A stretch of 5,502 nt of DNA. Source: Marine Group I thaumarchaeote SCGC AAA799-O18. Its GTDB lineage: Archaea; Thermoproteota; Nitrososphaeria; Nitrososphaerales; Nitrosopumilaceae. Shown piece after piece: positions 1 to 5,284 of the stretch. The stretch is taken from positions 1-5,502 of the forward strand of contig JOTC01000019.1 in the NCBI GenBank assembly GCA_000746705.1, read 5' to 3'. The stretch's first letter is position 1, and each line of letters starts with the position of its first letter. Under the pieces are notes generated by a model. That model made no database searches, was not told the DNA's origin, and saw only the letters and a program-made list of their open reading frames with translations. The translations under genes and the position numbers were made by a program.

Positions 1-479
1 CTAAGTGTTTTTCCATGGCTAAATTTCCTGTCAACTGGAAGTCCTCCAGGAACCATGTGAAAAAAACGTACCGGAAGTTCAGATGTCATTTTAATAAATT
101 CTTTAAAACCAGTATAGCCGCAAGTACTCACTATATCAATAGGATCAGAAAAAAGCGAGGTCACACCGCATAGAAGGGATTTTTTTGCAAATTCTGTGGG
201 TGAAACAAACTGATCTATATGAATATGAGGATCAGCAAATCCCGGTGTCACGTATTTTTTTTCTAAATCTATTACGGCAGTTTTTCCTCCTCTTGTGTGA
301 GATGCGTCTTGACCAACATAGGCAATCCTGTCTTGATATATTGCAATTTGAATATCTGGTAAAATTTCACGTGTATACACATTAACTAGTGAACAATTTT
401 CCAAAACAAGATCAGCGTCTTTATCACCAATAGCTACCGCGTTTAAATTTCGAATAGCGGAAGGCAATCCAAGAAACAT
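1..479 (-). CDS. Adenine deaminase-like amidohydrolase, N-terminal part (C-terminus beyond window)
   Basis: Reading the minus strand from ATG at 479-477 gives 159 uninterrupted codons that run off the left edge. The protein starts with the small beta-sandwich typical of amidohydrolases (DADLVLENCSLVNVYTRE, residues 21-38, then RIAYVGQDASHT, 51-62). It enters the metal-binding barrel at YVTPGFADPHIHID (76-89), whose HIH (85-87) is the usual metal-ligand pair. The order and spacing match adenine deaminase (adenine to hypoxanthine plus ammonia, purine salvage, cytosolic). Three motifs that I recall as conserved in that family differ: HIHIESSM is HIHIDQFV, DPHEI is DPIDI (112-116), and SSCVPA is MVPGGLP (142-148). 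The exact substrate is therefore uncertain. The start is supported by a TATA box centred 26 bases upstream; no Shine-Dalgarno is seen, so the mRNA is probably leaderless. The family assignment is fairly safe; the reaction is inference. Confidence 0.82.
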   Translation of the reverse strand, partial: MFLGLPSAIRNLNAVAIGDKDADLVLENCSLVNVYTREILPDIQIAIYQDRIAYVGQDASHTRGGKTAVIDLEKKYVTPGFADPHIHIDQFVSPTEFAKKSLLCGVTSLFSDPIDIVSTCGYTGFKEFIKMTSELPVRFFHMVPGGLPVDRKFSHGKTL

Positions 480-500
480 TACTCGCTGATGTGTATTGTT

Positions 501-509
501 ATTATTATA
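501..509 (-). promoter_or_regulatory. TATA box of the amidohydrolase gene
   Basis: On the minus strand this reads TATAATAAT, centred about 26 bases before the ATG at 479. That is the spacing expected of an archaeal TATA box driving a leaderless or near-leaderless transcript. No transcription start data are available. Confidence 0.55.
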
Positions 510-523
510 GATTAGAAGGGATG

Positions 524-530
524 TTTAAAT
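524..530 (+). promoter_or_regulatory. TATA box of rpl44e-rps27e
   Basis: TTTAAAT, centred about 28 bases before the GTG at 555 but only 19 before the alternative GTG at 546. The spacing fits an archaeal leaderless promoter and favours 555 as the start of L44e. The purine-rich GAAGGGATG just upstream (515-523) could serve as the TFB recognition element. Confidence 0.55.
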
Positions 531-554
531 TACGGTCGTATTCGGGTGTTTATT

Positions 555-836
555 GTGAACATACCCAAAGAGATTAATCGATTTTGTCCTAAATGCAAAA
601 AACATTCCATACAAAAGATTTCTATTTACAAAGCGGGAAAAAGGCGAGGAACTGCTGCTGGTGAGAGAAGGCATGCGTTACGTAAAAAAGGATATGGAGG
701 ACAGAAATTTCCTAAGCTGGCAAAACCTGCAAAAACTACTAAAAAAGTTACACAGATTTTTACGTGCCCAGAATGCAAGAAAAAAACCATGAAAAAAGGA
801 ATTAGAATTAAAAAATTCGAGCTGATTGCAAAATGA
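555..836 (+). CDS. rpl44e: Large ribosomal subunit protein L44e
   Basis: A 93-residue zinc-binding protein of the archaeal/eukaryotic 50S/60S subunit (eukaryotic eL42), located near the tRNA exit site. It has two Cys pairs, CPKC at 11-14 and CPEC at 71-74, the basic segment YKAGKRRGTAAGERRHA (25-41) and the conserved loop KGYGGQKFP (45-53). The loop reaches the E site in known structures. I chose the GTG at 555 (protein beginning MNIPKEINRFCPKC) over the in-frame GTG at 546. Family members start at this N-V/I-P-K-E-I segment, and the TATA box at 524-530 lies at the right distance for a leaderless mRNA starting at 555. Length is normal. The stop overlaps the start of rps27e in ATGA, so the two are co-transcribed and probably translationally coupled. 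Confidence 0.95.
   Translation: MNIPKEINRFCPKCKKHSIQKISIYKAGKRRGTAAGERRHALRKKGYGGQKFPKLAKPAKTTKKVTQIFTCPECKKKTMKKGIRIKKFELIAK
819..826 (+). promoter_or_regulatory. Shine-Dalgarno-like site for rps27e
   Basis: GAGCTGAT, one mismatch from GAGGTGAT, six bases before the ATG at 833 and inside the rpl44e coding sequence. It supports the chosen start of this internal operon gene, in contrast to the leaderless first gene. Confidence 0.4.
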
Positions 837-1030
837 AAAAGGAACGCATACTTATTCCCGAGCCAAATAGCAAGTTTCTCAAAGTTAATTGTAAAGAATG
901 TGAAGAAGAAAACATAGTTTATTCACATGCTTCAACGGTCATCACGTGTAAATCATGTGGAAACGTAATTGGAAAACCAACTGGTTCAAAAGTAGAAATA
1001 ATAGGGAAAATTTCAGAAACGTTGAAGTAA
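833..1030 (+). CDS. rps27e: Small ribosomal subunit protein S27e
   Basis: A 65-residue zinc-finger protein of the archaeal/eukaryotic small ribosomal subunit. The C4 finger is complete, with CKEC at 20-23 and CKSC at 39-42, followed by the family's GNVIGKPTGSKVEI (43-56) segment. Length is typical of archaeal S27e. The start overlaps the stop of rpl44e (ATGA), the common archaeal pairing of these two genes. In many euryarchaea the cluster continues with aIF2-alpha and Nop10; here it does not. Instead the last 18 bases overlap, tail to tail, the end of cobY on the opposite strand. Confidence 0.95.
   Translation: MKKERILIPEPNSKFLKVNCKECEEENIVYSHASTVITCKSCGNVIGKPTGSKVEIIGKISETLK
988..1010 (-). 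terminator. Possible T-rich terminator for the cobalamin operon
   Basis: Just past the cobY stop, the minus strand shows two TTTT runs (1010-1007 and 991-988) with further T-rich sequence between. This lies antisense to the 3' end of rps27e and is the only nearby candidate for ending the operon transcript. The composition could be incidental to an AT-rich genome. Confidence 0.25.
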
Positions 1031-1600
1031 TTCATAATCTTTCTTTGTGTTTAAATTAAAAGCTATTCTCTTATCATCTAAAATTATGTGTTTTTCTTCA
1101 ACTAGATTATGATTTTTGATTTTGTCAGCGTTAATAATAGAAATTCCAGTGTACGTAGAGTCTATACCTTTGACGGAATTTACCAATAGACTAGACTCCA
1201 GACCCAAAGAATCCAAAAATCCCTTAGATACAAGAAAACTAGTCCAAACATTTTTTGAATTAAATTTTTTAGTTATGTCTTGAATAATTTTTTCATCCAG
1301 TAGTGGTAAATCACCAGAAGAAACAAACACAAATCCGCTCATCTTTTGTAGTAGAGAATTTAGATCGTTAACATATCCATTTCCGTGTGTAGCTAAAGTT
1401 TCTATTCCTCTTTGCTCCAATACATGTTTTGTATCAGGTGAGTTTGGGCTTGTAGCCACAACAACTTTGGAAAAACAATGAGAGTTTTTTAGTGCATCAA
1501 TTACATGAAAAATTACTGGTTTTTTGTATTGAAGTAACAATTTTTCATCAGAAAGCTCCATCCTAGTTCCCTTACCGCCTGCCATCACAAGTCCAATCAT
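1013..1600 (-). CDS. cobY: GTP:adenosylcobinamide-phosphate guanylyltransferase (CobY)
   Basis: Transfers GMP from GTP to adenosylcobinamide phosphate, giving AdoCbi-GDP for CobS. This is the archaeal replacement for the guanylyltransferase half of bacterial CobU. The 195-residue protein has the nucleotidyltransferase Rossmann fold: MAGGKGTRM (6-14) for GTP binding, EK at 19-20, ATSPNSPDTK (49-58), GYVNDLN (75-81), the acidic SSGDLPLL (94-101), and the C-terminal FNLNTKKD (181-188). The SPN.P.TK and FN.NTK.D signatures resemble Methanocaldococcus CobY as I remember it and separate it from MobA-type relatives. It is last in the operon: its ATG overlaps the cobS stop (ATGA) and no Shine-Dalgarno is evident, which suggests translational coupling. 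Length is normal. Its 3' end converges with rps27e. Confidence 0.92.
   Translation of the reverse strand: MIGLVMAGGKGTRMELSDEKLLLQYKKPVIFHVIDALKNSHCFSKVVVATSPNSPDTKHVLEQRGIETLATHGNGYVNDLNSLLQKMSGFVFVSSGDLPLLDEKIIQDITKKFNSKNVWTSFLVSKGFLDSLGLESSLLVNSVKGIDSTYTGISIINADKIKNHNLVEEKHIILDDKRIAFNLNTKKDYELLQRF
1038..1052 (+). terminator. Possible T-rich terminator for rpl44e-rps27e
   Basis: Eleven of 15 bases are T, starting eight bases after the rps27e stop. Archaeal termination typically occurs at T-rich tracts without a hairpin. The tract lies within the coding sequence of cobY on the other strand, so the composition may only reflect Lys/Glu/Asn codons there. Confidence 0.3.
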
Positions 1601-2322
1601 AGTGATACAAAGATTAGCAGGGACGACAATCTTGTAAGTTCATTGGTTGCACCCAGAACATCTCCAGTAATTCCACCAAAACTTCTAGTGGAGAGTGCGA
1701 CCAAAAACAATGTAACGCCAATTGTCGCACCAAAAAGTATCAATCCTATAGTTCCACCTATCACAACAAGCGGAATAATTGTAATGATACCAGCAACAGC
1801 TAGTCTTCTTTTATCCTTCATGATTTGCATGAATGGTGAATTAGAGCCTACCGCAGCTGAATTACCAATACCGGCCATTAGTACCATTGAGAATTTAGCT
1901 AAAATTTCACTAAGTAAGATGGCTTGGAGCAACTCATAACCACTTGTCAATGACAAGGCTATGATTGCACCAACTACATACAATACAACAGAAGCAATTC
2001 CAGCAGAACCTGTTGAAAGGTCTTTCATGGCTTTGAGTTTTTTATTTTTTGTTCCTTTGGTCATAAGACCATCAGCAAAATCTGCTAAACCATCAGTGTG
2101 GTGTATTCCAGTGATAATAGCAATGCTTCCAACAACTAACAGTGAAACAATCAACGGGTCTAGGAAAAATGAAAGTCCAAATCCAACTGAGCCAATTAAT
2201 AGTCCTATTGCAATTCCAATGATAGGAAAAATATGCATGTATCTTGCTACAGTTTCCAGATTAGTGTTGTTAGAGGGAATTATTGTAAGAAATGAAAAAA
2301 CTGAACTAATTTCCTTAAGCAT
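1597..2322 (-). CDS. cobS: Adenosylcobinamide-GDP ribazoletransferase (cobalamin synthase CobS)
   Basis: An integral membrane enzyme that joins AdoCbi-GDP to alpha-ribazole(-5'-phosphate), releasing GMP and forming adenosylcobalamin(-phosphate). The 241-residue protein is strongly hydrophobic with several membrane segments, for example residues 31-52, 57-72, 108-125, 176-196 and 197-210. Family motifs are present: FLTIIP near the N-terminus (11-16), the acidic HHTDGLADFADGL (74-86) that probably binds Mg2+ and nucleotide, and GGITGDVLGATNEL (216-229) at the C-terminal end. Length is typical. The start overlaps the cbiB stop by 8 bases and has a Shine-Dalgarno-like GGTGGAT just upstream. The end overlaps cobY. 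Because cobY and cobS are fused in order, the guanylylated intermediate may be handed on directly at the membrane (inference). Confidence 0.93.
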   Translation of the reverse strand: MLKEISSVFSFLTIIPSNNTNLETVARYMHIFPIIGIAIGLLIGSVGFGLSFFLDPLIVSLLVVGSIAIITGIHHTDGLADFADGLMTKGTKNKKLKAMKDLSTGSAGIASVVLYVVGAIIALSLTSGYELLQAILLSEILAKFSMVLMAGIGNSAAVGSNSPFMQIMKDKRRLAVAGIITIIPLVVIGGTIGLILFGATIGVTLFLVALSTRSFGGITGDVLGATNELTRLSSLLIFVSL

Positions 2323-3286
2323 GTATCCACCATCCTAAAAATGAGAGGGTCATGATTATTGGAATAGTAATTATACCACAGAATAAAATTGATGAAACTT
2401 TCATCAGTGTAATTGCAGATATAATGTGAGACTTTGTAAATTCTATATTGCCATTACCAATTGTATAGTAATTCATTTTTTCTAACCTAGTTCCAAGTGC
2501 ACCCGCCAAAGCAGCCATTGGAAAACCTGCATTAGGACTTTCTAGTTTTCTACTGTCACGTCTCATAATGTATAATGATTCTTTCCAATTATAGCCGAGA
2601 ATTAATGCACTTAAGATCATAACTAGTCCAGTTAGCCTAGATGGAGCGTAGTTCAATACAGTATCACACTTGGCTCCAAACCAACCCACATTCCTGAACA
2701 AGGTTGTCTTGTAGCCAATCATAGAATCTACAGTGTTTATTACTCTGTAAACAAATGCGCCTGGAAGACCAAATAAAGCATAATAGAATAACGGACCAGT
2801 AATTCCATCAACCGTATTTTCACTTACACTCTCCAAAACACCAGACAAAATATGATTTTTATCTAAATTCTTGGTATCTCTCTTTACAATCATAGAGAGA
2901 TGATTTCGAGCAGAATCTAAATCCACTTTCTCAACCGCGTCAACTACCGCCAAGGCATGTTTTTGCATTCCTCTAATAGCAATAGTTGTTTTTAGTAAGA
3001 TTGAACCGACAGCTATCGATACAATTAATGAGACAATATCAATAGTGAGTAAACTAATTCCAATATCCAAAACAACAAGCGTTGTGCAGACAGTTACTAC
3101 AATTACACTAACAAGCAAGATGCCACCAATCAATTCCTTTCTTACTGAGTTGCTTTTTGTAAAAGGAACAAGTAATGCTATTAGTTTTCCAATCCAAGCA
3201 GTTGGATGATATTTGGTTTTTGGATCGCCTACTAAAAAATCCAATAAAAGAGCAAATCCAACTATAACTGCACTTTCAAGTATCAT
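2315..3286 (-). CDS. cbiB: Adenosylcobinamide-phosphate synthase (CbiB, called CobD in Pseudomonas nomenclature)
   Basis: A membrane enzyme that amidates the propionate side chain of adenosylcobyric acid with (R)-1-amino-2-propanol phosphate, yielding AdoCbi-P. At 323 residues it is full length. Motifs in order: LLLDFLVGDP (13-22), HPTAWIGKLI (27-36), SENTVDGITGPLFYYAL (155-171), RVINTVDSMIGY (181-192), and SPNAGFPMAALAGALG (250-265). Hydrophobic segments around 2-18, 52-80, 83-99, 219-231 and 297-317 fit a polytopic membrane protein. The ATG shares one base with the cobQ stop (TAATG) and there is no Shine-Dalgarno, so translation probably depends on reinitiation after cobQ. Its two substrates are the products of the two genes immediately upstream, cobD and cobQ. 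Because it uses phosphorylated aminopropanol, no cobinamide kinase is needed, which fits having CobY rather than CobU. Confidence 0.94.
   Translation of the reverse strand: MILESAVIVGFALLLDFLVGDPKTKYHPTAWIGKLIALLVPFTKSNSVRKELIGGILLVSVIVVTVCTTLVVLDIGISLLTIDIVSLIVSIAVGSILLKTTIAIRGMQKHALAVVDAVEKVDLDSARNHLSMIVKRDTKNLDKNHILSGVLESVSENTVDGITGPLFYYALFGLPGAFVYRVINTVDSMIGYKTTLFRNVGWFGAKCDTVLNYAPSRLTGLVMILSALILGYNWKESLYIMRRDSRKLESPNAGFPMAALAGALGTRLEKMNYYTIGNGNIEFTKSHIISAITLMKVSSILFCGIITIPIIMTLSFLGWWIHA
2325..2336 (-). promoter_or_regulatory. Shine-Dalgarno-like site for cobS
   Basis: The minus strand reads AGGATGGTGGAT, a split version of the archaeal AGGAGGTGAT. GGTG ends five bases before the ATG at 2322. 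It sits within the last codons of cbiB and supports the cobS start. Confidence 0.4.
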
Positions 3287-4110
3287 TACAGTAGTTTTTC
3301 AATTGCTCCGATATTAAGACTTGACTTTACAACCTTGCTTAACTTCTCAATTTCAGAGTCGATCTTTTTTAGATTCTTATTATTGAGTGCAAGCTGCTTT
3401 GAATCTGAAGTTATAGAATCCTCCTCGGGAAGTAGAAATTTGGTCAGTGGAATGGTACCAAAAACGGGCTTTCCTGTGTTTTGTTTTAGCTTTCTAAATC
3501 CAGGTTTAAGAATATCCAAGTCGCCACGAAATTTATTAAAAATAAAACCTTTGATCTTTTTTTGGTATTTTTTTTCTAATAATGACAGGGTACCAACAAT
3601 GCTTCCAAAAGATCCACCTCTCTCAATATCCGTGATTAAAATTACAGGCGATTTTGTTTTCTCGGCAAGTTTCATATTTGCAATATCATATTGAGTAAGA
3701 TTGATTTCAGCAGGAGAGCCAGCACCCTCAATGATTATCAAATCATGATTTTTTTCTAAAGCGTGAAATGATCTCAAAACTGTTTTCATTCCATTTTTTT
3801 GAACAAACTTCCTGTAATAGTCATCAGCATGCATTTTTTTATAGAATTTTCCTCTTAGGAAAATGGAGCTTCTATAATCACCTAGAGGTTTTAGCAAAAT
3901 TGGATTCAAATCGGGTGATATTGTAATGCGTGATGCAAGAGCTTGAACTGCCTGAGCACGAGAAATTTCAAAATCATTTCCTTTGTAGGCGTAGTTTGAC
4001 ATGTTTTGTGCTTTGAACGGTGCTACAGAGAATCCCTTTTCTAGAAAAATTCTGCAGAGTGCAGTAACAAGTGTTGTTTTACCTGCACTAGATGCAGTCC
4101 CCTGAACCAT
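3286..4110 (-). CDS. cobQ: Cobyric acid synthase, ATPase domain only (no glutaminase domain)
   Basis: CobQ/CbiP adds amides to four corrin carboxylates using ATP and, normally, ammonia from glutamine. This 274-residue protein matches the N-terminal synthetase domain throughout: P-loop GTASSAGKTT (4-13), PFKAQNMSN (31-39), SRAQAVQALA (50-59), LNPILLKP (68-75), EGAGSPAEINL (128-138), DIERGGSFGSIVGT (161-174), FNKFRGD (191-197) and LPEEDS (227-232). Family members are usually around 480-510 residues, continuing into a class I glutamine amidotransferase domain. Here only about 40 charged residues follow (EIEKLSKVVKSSL..., from 253) and the ORF stops, with cbiB beginning on the stop codon. No GATase remnant exists downstream. 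The ATG at 4110 is the first standard start, but similarity appears to extend upstream as ISKTLMVQGT; see the site at 4131-4139. It lies 16 bases after cobD. Confidence 0.9.
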   Translation of the reverse strand: MVQGTASSAGKTTLVTALCRIFLEKGFSVAPFKAQNMSNYAYKGNDFEISRAQAVQALASRITISPDLNPILLKPLGDYRSSIFLRGKFYKKMHADDYYRKFVQKNGMKTVLRSFHALEKNHDLIIIEGAGSPAEINLTQYDIANMKLAEKTKSPVILITDIERGGSFGSIVGTLSLLEKKYQKKIKGFIFNKFRGDLDILKPGFRKLKQNTGKPVFGTIPLTKFLLPEEDSITSDSKQLALNNKNLKKIDSEIEKLSKVVKSSLNIGAIEKLL

Positions 4111-4126
4111 TAGCGTTTTTGAGATA

Positions 4127-5206
4127 CTAAATCACCCCCAGTGCCTTTAGCAGTTTTATGTTCTCTTTTCTAGTTTTTACTGCAATTCTAATGTAATTCT
4201 GGTTTAATCCACGAAATGTACTGCAATCTCTAATCAGAATTTTTTGTTTGAGAAGTTTCTTTTGTAAAAGTTTTGATTTAATTTTTGTTTTAACTAGAAG
4301 AAAGTTTGTTGCTGAAGTACAGCAAGCAAATTTTTTCGATTTTGCTAAATTTGATGATATGAAACTTTTCTCCTTTTTGATTAACTTGCGTGTTTTATCT
4401 AAAAATGGATGATAACATATTGCTGCACCCGCTGCACGCTGTGCTAGATTACTTACATTCCAAGGAATCTTGATTTTTTGGAGTGGTTCTATAATTTGTG
4501 AACTACCTACACCATAGCCAATTCTAATTCCTGCCAAACCAAAAGATTTTGTGAGCGAACGTAAAATGAACAAATTCTCGAAATTTTTGATGTGTTTTAT
4601 TACGGATTCATCGTTTTCTGGTACAAGCTCGATAAATGTCTCATCTACAAATACAATTGTTGATTTCTTCTTTGCCGCTACGATAATTTTGAGCATTTCA
4701 TTCTCATGGATTAAAATACCAGTTGGGTTGTTTGGATTACAAATAAAAATACAGCCATTTCTAGGAATTTTCATAATAAATTTTTGTAAATTTTTTGAAA
4801 GATCCATAGTTTTAAAAAATGATATTTTACAGTCGCAAAGTTTTGCAGAAACTTCATACTCACTAAAAGTTGGTATTGGAATCAAAACATACGTCTTTTT
4901 ATTTAGAAAAGTTTTGCAGAAATTGTAAATTATTTCTATTGCACCATTTCCAACAACAATCTGCTTTTTTGGAACACCAGTAAACCATGCTAAGTTTGCA
5001 CGTAAATTCGTAGAATTTGGATCTGGATATTCAGATATTGATTCCAAATGTTTTTTCAAATAACGTCTTACGCCTGGATGGCATCCTAATGGGTTTACAT
5101 TTGAACTGAAATCAATCACATTAACATCAGGATTTTTTATGCCATATTTGCCTCCGTGTGAGGCTGGAATGTGTGACCGTGCTGATTTGTTTGGATGAAT
5201 TTTCAC
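4127..5206 (-). CDS. cobD: L-threonine-O-3-phosphate decarboxylase (CobD, Salmonella nomenclature), HisC-like
   Basis: A PLP enzyme of the class I/II aminotransferase fold that makes (R)-1-amino-2-propanol phosphate from threonine phosphate, for use by CbiB. With the GTG start at 5206 it has 359 residues, the family's usual size. Features: HGGKYG (17-22) and DFSSNVNPLG (32-41), which are hallmarks of CobD rather than HisC; NPNNPTG (157-163); VDETF with Asp188; the Schiff-base lysine in LTKSFGLAGIRIGY (Lys220, Arg228); and Arg340 in YIRIAVK for the carboxylate. An open frame continues 42 codons further to an ATG at 5332, but that extension has no family-like sequence and would run through the asd promoter and start, so I reject it. 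A TATA box about 24 bases upstream supports a leaderless GTG start. It is the first gene of the operon. A histidinol-phosphate aminotransferase is the alternative, made unlikely by the HGG motif and context. Confidence 0.85.
   Translation of the reverse strand: MKIHPNKSARSHIPASHGGKYGIKNPDVNVIDFSSNVNPLGCHPGVRRYLKKHLESISEYPDPNSTNLRANLAWFTGVPKKQIVVGNGAIEIIYNFCKTFLNKKTYVLIPIPTFSEYEVSAKLCDCKISFFKTMDLSKNLQKFIMKIPRNGCIFICNPNNPTGILIHENEMLKIIVAAKKKSTIVFVDETFIELVPENDESVIKHIKNFENLFILRSLTKSFGLAGIRIGYGVGSSQIIEPLQKIKIPWNVSNLAQRAAGAAICYHPFLDKTRKLIKKEKSFISSNLAKSKKFACCTSATNFLLVKTKIKSKLLQKKLLKQKILIRDCSTFRGLNQNYIRIAVKTRKENIKLLKALGVI
4131..4139 (-). promoter_or_regulatory. Strong Shine-Dalgarno for cobQ, positioned for an AUC start at 4125
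   Basis: The minus strand reads GGGGGTGAT, one base from the archaeal consensus GGAGGTGAT, and the change still allows G-U pairing. It overlaps the final codons of cobD. It ends 20 bases before the ATG at 4110, too far for normal use, but five bases before an in-frame ATC at 4125-4123. Starting there would add five residues (SKTLM... in place of M...). See findings. Confidence 0.5.
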
Positions 5207-5226
5207 ATTATAGATAATTAATTGCC

Positions 5227-5232
5227 AATATA
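5227..5232 (-). promoter_or_regulatory. TATA box of the cobalamin operon
   Basis: TATATT on the minus strand (within CACTATATTGG), centred about 24 bases before the GTG at 5206. No Shine-Dalgarno lies between, so the transcript probably begins at or next to the GTG. This also leaves no room for a cobalamin riboswitch in a leader. Confidence 0.5.
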
Positions 5233-5256
5233 GTGTGTTTTGGTTATTGCTAACGA

Positions 5257-5264
5257 TTATTAAT
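5257..5264 (+). promoter_or_regulatory. TATA box of asd
   Basis: TTATTAAT, centred about 25 bases before the ATG at 5285, with no Shine-Dalgarno between. This is the archaeal leaderless arrangement again. It lies about 31 bases from the oppositely oriented TATA box of cobD. Confidence 0.5.
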
Positions 5265-5284
5265 TGAAAACTTGAAAATGACTC

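Noticed and set aside
185..385. Small plus-strand open frame at the left end
   Set aside because: It is antisense to the amidohydrolase, whose family motifs are clear in the minus frame.
1643..2338. Two plus-strand open frames (1643-1939 and 1961-2338) opposite cobS
   Set aside because: They are antisense shadows of the cobS reading frame. Their Pro/Ser/Thr/Ile-rich composition mirrors the hydrophobic codons of the real gene, and no start signals or domains are seen.
3335..3694. Plus-strand open frame opposite cobQ, Phe/Ser-rich
   Set aside because: It lies wholly within the clearly homologous cobQ and reflects Lys/Glu codons read in reverse.
4551..4928. Plus-strand open frame opposite cobD
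   Set aside because: It is antisense to the core PLP-binding region of cobD, with no promoter, ribosome site or recognisable domain.
5243..5254. Interrupted palindrome GTTA-TTGC-TAAC between the two divergent TATA boxes
   Set aside because: The arms are only four bases and are expected by chance in AT-rich DNA. The position suits an operator, but nothing else supports it.
5217..5266. Direct repeat ATTAATTG at 5217-5224 and 5259-5266
   Set aside because: Eight bases of A/T-rich sequence recurring within 50 bases is not significant, and one copy is part of the asd TATA region.
5207..5284. Cobalamin riboswitch upstream of the B12 operon
   Set aside because: The operon's TATA box lies about 24 bases from the start codon, leaving no leader, and the 78-base gap is too short for such an element. 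No B12-box-like sequence is seen.
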